Source: Paractinoplanes rishiriensis (GTDB lineage: Bacteria > Actinomycetota > Actinomycetes > Mycobacteriales > Micromonosporaceae). Taken from it: a stretch of DNA of 64,000 bases. The notes under the pieces are model-generated. The model was not told the DNA's origin, ran no database searches, and worked only from the letters and a program-made list of their open reading frames with translations. A program made the position numbers and the translations under genes. The stretch lies in the NCBI RefSeq assembly GCF_016862375.1, contig NZ_BOMV01000091.1, forward strand, positions 1-64,000, in the 5' to 3' direction. Shown piece by piece: positions 16,909-24,760 of the stretch; the first letter of the stretch is position 1; the number at the start of each line of letters is the position of its first letter.

Positions 16909-17745
16909 CGACCACGCCATCATCCGGGCGCGGAACGCCTCGTCGAGGTCCTCGTCCCGATAGCCGTACGCCCGCAGCATCCGCCCCAGGAAACGGGCGT
17001 CCCCTTCGGACACGAACGCCGCGGCGCCGACGAACTCGTACTCGGCGGCGCCCGGCATGGCCGGCTCGAAGTCGATCAGGCCGGAGTAGCGCCAGCCGCC
17101 GGCCGGATCGGGTTCGACATACAGGTGGTCGCGCATCAACTCGGTGTGCAGCAGCACCGGCGGGCCGGCGCCGAGGTCGACGTCGAGCGCCGCGGGCAGG
17201 CCGGCCAGCCACTCCTCGGGCAGGCCGAGAGCCCGTTGCCGGCCGGCACACCCGGCGCGCTGGGCGGCCACGAACGCGTCCCAGCCGTCCGGCCACCAGT
17301 CGTCCAGGTCGGGCGGCGGCACCCGGTGCAGGGCGGCCACCGCACGGCCCAGGTCGTCGGCCAGCCGGTCCCGGGACAGCACGTTGATCCGGCGCCAGGC
17401 CACGGCCAGCGGCACCCCGGCGACCCGGTCCATCAGCACGTAGCCCCAGCCGTCCCGCTCCCCGGTGGCATGCACCCGCGGGGTGGGTATCGGCAGCCGG
17501 CCGGCAACGGCCTCCAGCACCCCGGCCTCGAACTGCCGCTCCTCCGCATACACCTGCGGAAACAGCTTGAGAACGCAGGTGCCCGCGGCGTACACGGGAA
17601 GCGAACCGGAAGCGAAACGCGCGGCACCAGCCGAATCCGCTCCCAGCTCGCGCAGCAGACGATCGACACCGGGCCGTAGCGCGCGCTCGTCCCGGGCGAT
17701 CGCGTCATAGGCCTCTTCCGTCACGGCCGGCGGCAACCCTGTCAT
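16804..17745 (-). CDS. Aminoglycoside phosphotransferase (APH)-family kinase, hygromycin-kinase-like
   Basis: 313 residues. APH fold: nucleotide-binding lobe with VLKLFPQ (Lys), hinge GYVLMDRVAGVPL, catalytic loop LLHTELMRDHLYVE and metal loop GLIDFEPAMPG. In active APHs the catalytic loop is HxDxxxxN/H, and here the catalytic Asp position is Glu (HTEL), a conservative but unusual change. The layout resembles hygromycin-B kinases more than APH(3'). It may phosphorylate an antibiotic, an antitumour sugar or an endogenous metabolite. No resistance context is visible. Confidence 0.75.
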   Translation of the reverse strand: MTGLPPAVTEEAYDAIARDERALRPGVDRLLRELGADSAGAARFASGSLPVYAAGTCVLKLFPQVYAEERQFEAGVLEAVAGRLPIPTPRVHATGERDGWGYVLMDRVAGVPLAVAWRRINVLSRDRLADDLGRAVAALHRVPPPDLDDWWPDGWDAFVAAQRAGCAGRQRALGLPEEWLAGLPAALDVDLGAGPPVLLHTELMRDHLYVEPDPAGGWRYSGLIDFEPAMPGAAEYEFVGAAAFVSEGDARFLGRMLRAYGYRDEDLDEAFRARMMAWSLLHLYSNIPAWLKRLPPPAEPTFRSLAARWFGTG

Positions 17746-17754
17746 GGCCCCGGA

Positions 17755-18489
17755 CTACCGGCCTTTGAAGAACGAAACAGCCTCGGCCAGCGCCAGGTCG
17801 GTCAGCTCCGGGTCGTGCCGGGGCCCGACGTCACGCATGAACGCGTGCTCGCCGCCGCGGTAGACGTGCAGCTCGAGATCGTCCTGCCCGGCCGCGTAGA
17901 GAGCACCCAGAATCTGCGCGCGGGCCTCGGCCGGCACATGCGGATCCTGCGACCCGAACACGATCATCAGCCGCCCGCCGATCTCGTCCGCCCGCGCCAG
18001 CGACCCCGCGTCGGCGTCCGCCCCCAGCGCCCCGTTGTGCAGTCCGGTCGGATAGAAGCAGACGGTGGCGGCGACCCGCCAGTCGAACGCGGCCCGGAAA
18101 GCCAGGTGCCCGCCGATGCAGAACCCGGTGGCGAACAGTGCGGTCACGTCGGCCCGGCCCGCGAGGTAGTCGAGAACGGCCACCCGGTCCGAGTCGAACT
18201 GCGCGGTGGTGGTGGACGTCGCGCCGCCGAGCCCCGCCGCCTTGCCGGCGTCGTCGAACTCCAGCGCCACCCCCGCAAGGTCGCCGCGCGGATAGATCTC
18301 CGGCACGGCCACCACGAATCCCGCTGCCGCCAGCCGGCGCGCGGTCCGCAGCGTCGACTCGGTGAGCTGGAAAATGTCGGTGTAGAGCAGCACCCCCGGC
18401 CACCGCTCGTCCCCCGCCGGCCGGATGACCACGGTCCGGATCTCGCAGTCGGGCGCCGGCACCCGAACCTCGTCCTCGCGCAATTTCAT
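17755..18489 (-). CDS. Dienelactone hydrolase family protein
   Basis: 244 residues from the ATG at 18489. Alpha/beta hydrolase of the dienelactone hydrolase type with a Cys nucleophile: the elbow is GFCIGGH, the acid is Asp in GSQDPHVP and the base is His in GGEHAFM. All three triad residues are present and the length is typical. Ends 9 bp from the start of the APH gene. The substrate is unknown; no aromatic degradation genes lie nearby. Confidence 0.85.
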   Translation of the reverse strand: MKLREDEVRVPAPDCEIRTVVIRPAGDERWPGVLLYTDIFQLTESTLRTARRLAAAGFVVAVPEIYPRGDLAGVALEFDDAGKAAGLGGATSTTTAQFDSDRVAVLDYLAGRADVTALFATGFCIGGHLAFRAAFDWRVAATVCFYPTGLHNGALGADADAGSLARADEIGGRLMIVFGSQDPHVPAEARAQILGALYAAGQDDLELHVYRGGEHAFMRDVGPRHDPELTDLALAEAVSFFKGR

Positions 18490-18556
18490 GCCGAGTGACA
18501 CTACTGGCGCGGTTTGCCCTTTCTCCGTGGGCCACGCCGCCCGCCTATGCTGAGGA

Positions 18557-18955
18557 GTGCCCCCTTCACACCGCAAAATCTTCGAGAGTTACGTGTACGC
18601 GGGCGCCATCACCCGCAATCCCGACGCGTTCGCGGCGCTGTTCACCGAGGACGGCGTCTTCGAGGCGCCCCTGGTGCCCGGCGCCCGCCTGACCGGCCGC
18701 ACCGAAATCCGGGACGGCATAGCCGCCTTCCAGTCCGGCATGCCCGGCGCGGTCAATGTCGCGGAGTCCGCCTACGTCCTGCACGAGACCCAGGACCCCG
18801 ACGTCTTCATAGCCGAAATCGACACGGTCCTAGACGCCCCCGACGGCCGGCGCACCACGATGTCCTTGGTCCAGATCTTCCGCCTGCGCAACGGCCAGAT
18901 CCGCCACCTACGCGACTACTTCCACGAGCCGATCCCCCCTGACCGCACTCCGTAG
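18557..18955 (+). CDS. SnoaL/NTF2-like domain protein
   Basis: 132 residues from the GTG at 18557. A cone-like alpha+beta barrel pattern: helix FESYVYAGAITRNPDAFAAL, then FTEDGVFEAPLVPG, GRTEIRDGIAAF and the closing strand GQIRHLRDYFHEP. Such proteins are small isomerases, hydrolases or ligand binders. The last 149 bp overlap the antisense end of the GT87 gene. Function unknown. Confidence 0.7.
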   Translation: MPPSHRKIFESYVYAGAITRNPDAFAALFTEDGVFEAPLVPGARLTGRTEIRDGIAAFQSGMPGAVNVAESAYVLHETQDPDVFIAEIDTVLDAPDGRRTTMSLVQIFRLRNGQIRHLRDYFHEPIPPDRTP

Positions 18956-20282
18956 TCCCGGCTGCAGATCCCGTTCCTGCCCCTCCCGGCTCCCGCCCTT
19001 CCGGCTCCCGCCCTCCCCGGCGCCCGCCCATGCTTTTAGCCGCAAACGTCCCCCACTGGCGCTCGCCCGCACCGCAATGTTCCGGCCGAGAGCCGGCCCC
19101 GTCAGGCCGGCCCTGCGCCGGAAGACTCGCCCGACCAGGTCGAACCCACCGCCAGACGACCGCCCCGACCAGGTCAGGTCCTCGGCCGGGAAAGCGGCCC
19201 CCGCCCAGGCCGGCGCCAACCGGCCGAGCGTCGCGGGCCGCCTCGGTCCCGATGGGGAGCAGGGTGGCTATCGCTGTCGCCAGGAGCAGGCGGGCGTCGC
19301 TCCACAGCGGCGGCCCCAACGCGGTCACCGGCAGCAGCATCACGGCCAATACCGCCCAGCGGCAGGCTCGGTGGATCGGCAGGAACGCCGCCAGGACCAG
19401 CCAGACCTGGTGGTGGGTCCAGGACACCGGGGAGAAGACGACGCTGGCGGCGCCCACCACGACCGTGGCGGCCAACCAGTTGCCGGCCCGGGACAGTTTG
19501 GCGGCCCGGTGCAGGGACAGCAGCACTATCAGGCCGCCCAGCAGGAGGACCAGCGCGGAGCGGGTCGCGTCGTCGGCGCCCCAGCGGAGCAGCGCCGCGT
19601 TCAGGCTCTGGTTGCCCAGCGAGGTGATGTAGCCGAGGCGGTCCACGTTGCGCACCTCGGTGGTCCAGAAACGCCAGGATTCGGCCGGCAGCATCACCCA
19701 CGCGGCGGCGGCGCAGGAGAGGAACGTCGCGATGGCGGTCACGGCGGCCCGGCGCCGGCCGCCGCACCAGAGCATCGGGATGAAGATGAGCGGCGTCAGC
19801 TTCACGGCCGCCGCCACGCCGATCAGGACGCCCTGCGTTGCACCCGGCCGGCGCATGACGTCCGCCAGCACCAGGACGGCCAGGAAGAGACTGACCTGTC
19901 CGTATCGCAGGTTCGACGCGACCGGCGCGGACAGCATGAGGGCCAACGCGACCAGCGCGGCGGGGTGAACGCCCGCGGCGATTCTGGCGATGAGGACCAC
20001 GGCGACCACCGTGGCCAGCGTCCAGGCGGCCTGCACCGCGAGCACCGGCAAGGGGGTGAGCGGGACGAACAGCAGGCCCGCGAACGGCGGATACGTGAAG
20101 GGCGCGGCGCCGCGGATGAAGTCGTAGAGGCCCGTGCCGTCGGTGAGCGCGGTGACGGCGCCCAGATAGACAGACAGGTCGGTGAGCCGGGCCTCGGCGG
20201 GACGGGCCAGGGCCGCATAACCGGTGACCACGGCGACCAGGAGGGCCGGCAGCCAGGTGGGCTCCGAGCGTTCGCGCACCAT
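18807..20282 (-). CDS. GT87-type polyprenyl-phosphate-mannose mannosyltransferase (membrane)
   Basis: 491 residues as an open frame; the ATG at 20282 has a GAGGAG Shine-Dalgarno sequence. Residues 1 to about 350 carry around ten membrane segments and family features: ARLTDLSVYLGAVTAL (the extracytoplasmic DLxVY acid motif), FTYPPFAGLLFVPL, AAAVKLTPLIFIPMLW and SWTHHQVWLVLAAF. GT87 enzymes add mannose to cell-envelope glycolipids. After about residue 355 the sequence becomes Gly/Arg/Ser-rich and low in hydrophobicity and runs antisense through the SnoaL gene. The tail is probably an artefact of a lost stop or a frameshift. Confidence 0.75.
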   Translation of the reverse strand: MVRERSEPTWLPALLVAVVTGYAALARPAEARLTDLSVYLGAVTALTDGTGLYDFIRGAAPFTYPPFAGLLFVPLTPLPVLAVQAAWTLATVVAVVLIARIAAGVHPAALVALALMLSAPVASNLRYGQVSLFLAVLVLADVMRRPGATQGVLIGVAAAVKLTPLIFIPMLWCGGRRRAAVTAIATFLSCAAAAWVMLPAESWRFWTTEVRNVDRLGYITSLGNQSLNAALLRWGADDATRSALVLLLGGLIVLLSLHRAAKLSRAGNWLAATVVVGAASVVFSPVSWTHHQVWLVLAAFLPIHRACRWAVLAVMLLPVTALGPPLWSDARLLLATAIATLLPIGTEAARDARPVGAGLGGGRFPGRGPDLVGAVVWRWVRPGRASLPAQGRPDGAGSRPEHCGAGERQWGTFAAKSMGGRRGGREPEGREPGGAGTGSAAGTTECGQGGSARGSSRVGGGSGRCAGGRSGPRTSWCAGRRGRLGPCRFRL

Positions 20283-20285
20283 GGT

Positions 20286-20306
20286 AGCTCCTCTACATAG
20301 GGGTCC
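20286..20306 (-). promoter_or_regulatory. Putative second PadR-linked promoter/operator element (before the GT87 gene)
   Basis: On the minus strand this reads GACCCCTATGTAGAGGAGC just before the GT87 start. It matches, apart from one extra C, GACCCTATGTAGAG in front of the padR-type gene (21756-21769). Position suggests a shared promoter or operator; it contains one ATGTA half-site. Confidence 0.45.
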
Positions 20307-20318
20307 ATGAAAAGACCG

Positions 20319-21422
20319 CTAGGCCCGGCGCACAGCACCGGCCTGGGCGGCCAGCAGCCCGGCGACGAGGGCGAGCACGATGCGGCCGGGAGTGTGTTCG
20401 ACGAAGCCGAACCCGAATACCGTCGAGTTGTCGATCAGCCGGTGCAACGTCACGCCGATGGCGCCGTCCGGCACCCGGCGAAACAGTTCGGCTGCCACGA
20501 GCGCGGCCACCGCGGCCACCACCCCGAACGGCACCCCCAGATCGGCCCGCCCGCGCCGGGGCGCGACGGAGCGCGGCCGGGCGGGCCGGCGGCGGAGGGC
20601 CAGCACCAGCACGAACACCGCGGCCAGCAGCATCGGGCCGGCCATCGCGGCGGCGTTGCCGAGCAGCAGTTCGGAAGCGTGTACGCCGCCGGGGAACGCC
20701 GGGCCGAACGTGACCGTGCCGCCGGGCAGCAGCGCCAGCGGGAACCAGGCCGCCGCCGTCGCCAGGCTCACGCCCAGCGTGCCGGCCGCGTGCAGTGCGC
20801 CGGCCACCGTGGCGACCTCCAGCGTCACCAGGCCGCCGGCCAGCGCCACCAGCGACGCGTGTTTCCGGCGGCCGACCAGATGTGCCGTCAGCGCCATGCC
20901 GGCCGTCCAGACGAGCACCGCCGGGAGGATGTCGGCCCAGCCCATGAACGGCATGATGGCGATCCGGTTGCCGGCCAGCAGGAACGCGAACAGCGCCGCG
21001 CCGACCGTGACCGTGCGCGGCAGCACCGGAGCCCGCGAGCGGCCCGCCACCGCCACCATGAAGAGGGCCGCACCCAACAGGGCCACCAGGCCCATACCCA
21101 TGCCGGCCACGTGCTTGACCACATGCACGGCGTTGAACAGGCCGGCCGCCAACAGGGTCACCCCGACGGCCGCGGCCAGCGAGCGGGCCCACGCCTCGAG
21201 CCGGGGGACCGCGGCGGCCCCGTCCGGTTCGACCGCGGGCGAGACCGCGAGGCTGACGGCAAAGCGGAGCATCCGGAGCGGGTGGGCCGCCAGCGCCGCC
21301 AACTCGGCCTGCCACTCGGCCGCCATGTCGTCAGCCAGGTCGTCGGGCCAGCGCCGCGCCGCCCGCACCACCAGCCAGTGGGCCAGGCGAGCGACAACAG
21401 CCGCGGAACCGGGGCCCGTCAC
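20319..21422 (-). CDS. Polytopic membrane protein paired with a PadR regulator
   Basis: 367 residues from the GTG at 21422, which overlaps the PadR stop (GTGA). The first 70 or so residues are soluble (ARRWPDDLADDMAAEWQAEL, a pattern seen in DUF1700/PadR-partner proteins). Then come about eight to nine membrane segments, for example FMVAVAGRSR-AP and VFVLVLALRRRP. PadR genes are very often co-transcribed with such integral membrane proteins of unknown function. Membrane location is clear; the activity is not known. Confidence 0.7.
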   Translation of the reverse strand: MTGPGSAAVVARLAHWLVVRAARRWPDDLADDMAAEWQAELAALAAHPLRMLRFAVSLAVSPAVEPDGAAAVPRLEAWARSLAAAVGVTLLAAGLFNAVHVVKHVAGMGMGLVALLGAALFMVAVAGRSRAPVLPRTVTVGAALFAFLLAGNRIAIMPFMGWADILPAVLVWTAGMALTAHLVGRRKHASLVALAGGLVTLEVATVAGALHAAGTLGVSLATAAAWFPLALLPGGTVTFGPAFPGGVHASELLLGNAAAMAGPMLLAAVFVLVLALRRRPARPRSVAPRRGRADLGVPFGVVAAVAALVAAELFRRVPDGAIGVTLHRLIDNSTVFGFGFVEHTPGRIVLALVAGLLAAQAGAVRRA

Positions 21423-21748
21423 GCCGGCCTCGGCCGGATCGCGCGGGCCATCTGGTCGTGCATGCGGGCCACCTCGGCGCCCGCCTCGGCCGCACCCTCC
21501 GCGGTGAGACGGTAGTAGCGCCGGGTGGGCCGGCCCTCGGCCGCCGGATCGACCTGTTCCCAGCGGGACTGCACCCACCCGGCCCGCTCGAGGCGGACCA
21601 GGATCGGGTACAGCGTCCCGCTGGGCAGGCCGGTCTGCTGCATCAGCTGGAGTCCGTAATGCTCGGCGGCCGGGTCGGCGAGCAGCGCAGCGAGCACCTT
21701 GAGCACCGACGTCGTGAGGCGCGGGGAGGTGAGGCGCGGGCTGGGCAT
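21419..21748 (-). CDS. PadR family transcriptional regulator
   Basis: 109 residues. Winged helix: SVLKVLAALLADPAAEHYGL, QQTGLPSGTLYPILVRLERA (recognition helix with the PadR hallmark SGTLYPxLxRLE) and a wing RPTRRYYRLTAEG. Followed by a short dimerisation helix typical of subfamily 2. It is the first gene of the operon with the membrane protein. An ATGTA-N7-TACAT palindrome overlaps its start codon, implying autoregulation. Confidence 0.92.
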   Translation of the reverse strand: MPSPRLTSPRLTTSVLKVLAALLADPAAEHYGLQLMQQTGLPSGTLYPILVRLERAGWVQSRWEQVDPAAEGRPTRRYYRLTAEGAAEAGAEVARMHDQMARAIRPRPA

Positions 21749-21763
21749 GTACGAACTCTACAT
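21747..21763. promoter_or_regulatory. PadR-type operator
   Basis: ATGTA (21747-21751), 7 nt, TACAT (21759-21763): an inverted repeat close to the ATGT-N8-ACAT consensus of PadR-family operators, with one extra base in the spacer. It overlaps the start codon at 21748 and a TATGTA -10-like hexamer on the minus strand, so the mRNA may be leaderless. Confidence 0.6.
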
Positions 21764-21767
21764 AGGG

Positions 21768-23837
21768 TCAGGCCGGGCCGGCAACCTCGGCGGCTATCCG
21801 GACCAGTTCGAGCAGGCCGTCGGCGTACTCCTGCGATTCGGCGTGCGCCTCGTCGAACGGCGGCTGGAAGCCGACACCCTCCCAGCGTTGGGTGGCCTCG
21901 TTCCAGCGGTCGTTGCCCACCTCGAAGTTCCAGGCCGTGATGCCCAGTTCGTAGTAGAGGTGGTCGGCCGAGTTGCCGGCCGCCGAGTAGAGCACGTCGG
22001 CCACCGGGCCGGTGTAGGCCGGCCAGGTCACGGTCTCCCGCGACGTCGCGATGGCGCCGACGATGCGCCGGGCGCTGTCCAGGAAGTACTTCGACTCGTC
22101 GATCGACGGCCGGGGCAGGGTGACCCGGCCGGCCGCCTTGTAGGCACCCGGCGACCACATGAAGTAGCCGCCGTAGCTGTGCACGTTCATCGAGAACTTG
22201 ATGTTCGGATGGGCCGCGGCCAGCGCGACCACGTTGCGGCTCTCCGCCTCGGACAGCTCGGCGGTGCCGGCGTGCGTACCGGAGAGGCAGTTGGTGCTCG
22301 CCCCCACGTAACCGTCGAACAGCGAGCCCACCGCGTAGTTGCGGTTGACGTCGACGCCCCACGAGTCCCGGTAGCGGGGGTCGCGGCTCGCCCCGGTGCA
22401 GTGGTTCACCAGGTTCTTGCGCTGGAGGGCGAAGTCGTTGAACGAGTAGTTCGCCCCGTCCGGGTTGACCATCGGGATGATGAAGATGTCGGTGGCGTCG
22501 ACCAGCGCCCTGGTGGCCGGATCGGTCGCGTAGTTGGCCAGTAGCCGCTCCGCGAACTCCAGCGTGACCAGCGGCGTCGCCCACTCCCGCGCGTGCTCCT
22601 GGCTGTAGGCCAGCACGCCGGTCCGGGAACCGTCGCGCACCGAGCCGATCCGCAGTGCCTGCACGGTCCACGGCCGCTTCGAGACCTCGGTGCCCTTCAG
22701 CCCGTCGTCGAGCCGCACCGGTCCGGTCACCGGCATCGGCAGCCCGGTCGAGCCGTCCTCGACCACCGCCCGGAACCGCTGCGGATAGCGGGCCGAGATG
22801 AAGGCGGCCACGTCGTCGGTGGTGCTGATCACCTTGCCGCCGGCATCGGTGGCCAAACTCAAGGTCAAAACCCGGTCCCGGTACGCGGCGGACAGCGGCC
22901 GATTTGCTGCGGCCGGATCGACCGTGCGCACCTGGACACCGTTCATGCCCTGGTCACCGAAGGCCACCGACTCGACCACCACGGCGGCCGCGGCCGGGTC
23001 ACCGAGGTAGGCCACCGCGGTCCGCCGGTAACCCTGGGTCTTGTTCGGCAGGTTGAGCACCTCGACCAGCTTCGGGTACTGCCGGGCGAGCCGGCGGATC
23101 CGGGCGGAGATGTCGGTCGGGGTGAGGTACGCGTCGATGAAGTCCTTCTGATATCCGCTCGGCGTGGCCGGCGGTGTCGCGCCCGGCCAGGCTCCCGGTG
23201 CGATGGCCCGGGACTGCCCGCCGAGGCTGGAGGTCGCGGTCACCTGCACCGGCCGCGCCGGCACCGGCTGCGGCAGCGCGTAGTGGTACTGGTACTCCCC
23301 CGAGTCGACGAACCGGATCAGCGGGTACGTCCCGGTCGCACCGTCCGCGGTCCGCCAGGTCACCGTGATCTCGACGTTCGGGTCGTCGGACGCCGTGGTG
23401 GCCACCTGCGTCTGCAGGAACGTCTTACCGGTGGAGGTCCACCAGTAGGCCTGCCGGAACAGGAGCGTGTCCGCGGCCAGCGCGGTGCGGCTGGAGCGGA
23501 CGGCGGCGGCCCGCTGCGGACCGTCCGACTCGCGCTGGATGAGTTGGACCGCCTGGGCCCCGTCGCGGACCAGCGCGGCCAGCTGGCGGTCGTCGACCAC
23601 CAGGTCGGCCAGCACGTTGCCATCGGCGAGGCGGGGCCGGGCGGCGAGGTCCGCGCCGGCCGCGACGAGGCGGTCCAACGTGGCCTCGTCCGGGAGTTGG
23701 AATCGGATGAGGGCGTGCTCGCCGGCGGCGAGCACGACTGCTGCGGGGGCGGCGGCCGCGGCCGCCGGCGGTGGGGCGAGCGTGGCTGCCAGCATGAACG
23801 CGGCGGTGGCCGCGATCCATCGGACCCGGGATGACAT
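21768..23837 (-). CDS. Secreted zinc carboxypeptidase (peptidase family M14)
   Basis: 689 residues from the ATG at 23837 (Shine-Dalgarno AGGAGG), giving a signal peptide MSSRVRWIAATAAFMLAATL ending in PPPAAAAAA. A long N-terminal pro/accessory region of about 300 residues precedes the M14 catalytic domain. The zinc ligands are His and Glu in QEHAREWATPL and His in NVHSYGGYFMWSPG. Substrate-binding residues lie in MVNPDGANYS and WGVDVNRNY, and the catalytic Glu is in TAWNFEVGND. All active-site residues are present, so an active extracellular carboxypeptidase is expected. Monocistronic. Confidence 0.93.
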   Translation of the reverse strand: MSSRVRWIAATAAFMLAATLAPPPAAAAAAPAAVVLAAGEHALIRFQLPDEATLDRLVAAGADLAARPRLADGNVLADLVVDDRQLAALVRDGAQAVQLIQRESDGPQRAAAVRSSRTALAADTLLFRQAYWWTSTGKTFLQTQVATTASDDPNVEITVTWRTADGATGTYPLIRFVDSGEYQYHYALPQPVPARPVQVTATSSLGGQSRAIAPGAWPGATPPATPSGYQKDFIDAYLTPTDISARIRRLARQYPKLVEVLNLPNKTQGYRRTAVAYLGDPAAAAVVVESVAFGDQGMNGVQVRTVDPAAANRPLSAAYRDRVLTLSLATDAGGKVISTTDDVAAFISARYPQRFRAVVEDGSTGLPMPVTGPVRLDDGLKGTEVSKRPWTVQALRIGSVRDGSRTGVLAYSQEHAREWATPLVTLEFAERLLANYATDPATRALVDATDIFIIPMVNPDGANYSFNDFALQRKNLVNHCTGASRDPRYRDSWGVDVNRNYAVGSLFDGYVGASTNCLSGTHAGTAELSEAESRNVVALAAAHPNIKFSMNVHSYGGYFMWSPGAYKAAGRVTLPRPSIDESKYFLDSARRIVGAIATSRETVTWPAYTGPVADVLYSAAGNSADHLYYELGITAWNFEVGNDRWNEATQRWEGVGFQPPFDEAHAESQEYADGLLELVRIAAEVAGPA

Positions 23838-24058
23838 CAGGCCTCCTGCATCATCGAAGGATGTCGCTACCCACCCCATCGTGATGATCTAAGCCTGTCA
23901 ACGTTCCACGGTGGACCACCGATACACGCGATGGTCGCGCTATGGCCTCGCGTGGCAGCGGGCCGCGCCGCGGTCCGGGTGCGGACGTCGCCGGGACGTG
24001 ACGGCGGCCGCCCGTACCTCCAAAGAGATTTTCGGACGGCCGCCGGTCACGTGGTGCG

Positions 24059-24373
24059 TCAGATGGTGCTCGGCTTGCTGTTCGAGCTGTTCGCGCCGGT
24101 GAGCGAGTCGGTGGGCGCGGTGTCGGTGCGGTTCGCGGGGGTGGTGGTCGTGTGCAGCTTCTCGCCGAGCTTCGACGACTGCAGCTTGTCCTTGCCCTCG
24201 GTGTAGAGCTTGGTCGCCTGCGCCTGGGCAACCCCGGCGGCCTCCTGGACCGACGGGCTCTCCCACAACTTCTGGGCGCTGGACCGGATCTCCTCGTACT
24301 TCTCCCGGCCGGCACGGCTACCCAGGACGAAGCCCGCCGCAAGGCCGGTGAGGAACATCAGCTTTCCGCGCAT
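24059..24373 (-). CDS. YtxH-like small membrane-anchored protein
   Basis: 104 residues with a strong Shine-Dalgarno sequence (AAGGAG) before the ATG at 24373. One N-terminal membrane segment (MFLTGLAAGFVLGSRAGREK, with the glycine-rich AAGFVLGSRAGRxxYE motif of actinobacterial YtxH-like proteins). It is followed by an amphipathic, Lys/Glu/Gln-rich helix likely to be a coiled coil, and a Thr/Ser-rich tail. Associated with the cell envelope and general stress; precise role unknown. Confidence 0.75.
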   Translation of the reverse strand: MRGKLMFLTGLAAGFVLGSRAGREKYEEIRSSAQKLWESPSVQEAAGVAQAQATKLYTEGKDKLQSSKLGEKLHTTTTPANRTDTAPTDSLTGANSSNSKPSTI

Positions 24374-24559
24374 GGTGGCGGCTCCTTCCGTTCGTGACGC
24401 GCGTGCGTCTCTGCGGCGTCATACCCATCCTGCCCGCCCGGTACTCCTGCCACGTACGTTTACCCCGGTGGTGGCGCGCCGGGTAGCCCCTTCGCGCAGC
24501 AGCCGGACGGTCATGTACTCTGTTCCCCGGCACCGAGGAAGGGTCGCGGCGCCGAGCAG

Positions 24560-24632
24560 TCCCCGATAGCTCAATTGGCAGAGCAGCCGGCTGTTAACCG
24601 GCAGGTTATAGGTTCGAGTCCTATTCGGGGAG
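24560..24632 (+). tRNA. tRNA-Asn (anticodon GTT)
   Basis: A 73-nt cloverleaf. The acceptor stem TCCCCGA pairs with TCGGGGA and the discriminator is G. The D-arm is AGCTCAATTGGCAGAGC. The anticodon stem GCCGG/CCGGC holds the loop CTGTTAA (24591-24597; anticodon GTT 24593-24595). The T-arm contains GGTTCGAGTCC. CCA is not encoded. Confidence 0.97.
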
Positions 24633-24760
24633 CTTCTCCGAACCCCGGGTCCAAGACCCGGGGCATTTTCGTGTTTCCGAGCATCCTACGCCTCCTTTGT
24701 GGATCATCCCGGCGCCGGGCTGCTACCCCTCAACTGAATCGGTTCAGTACGCTGGGGCGA

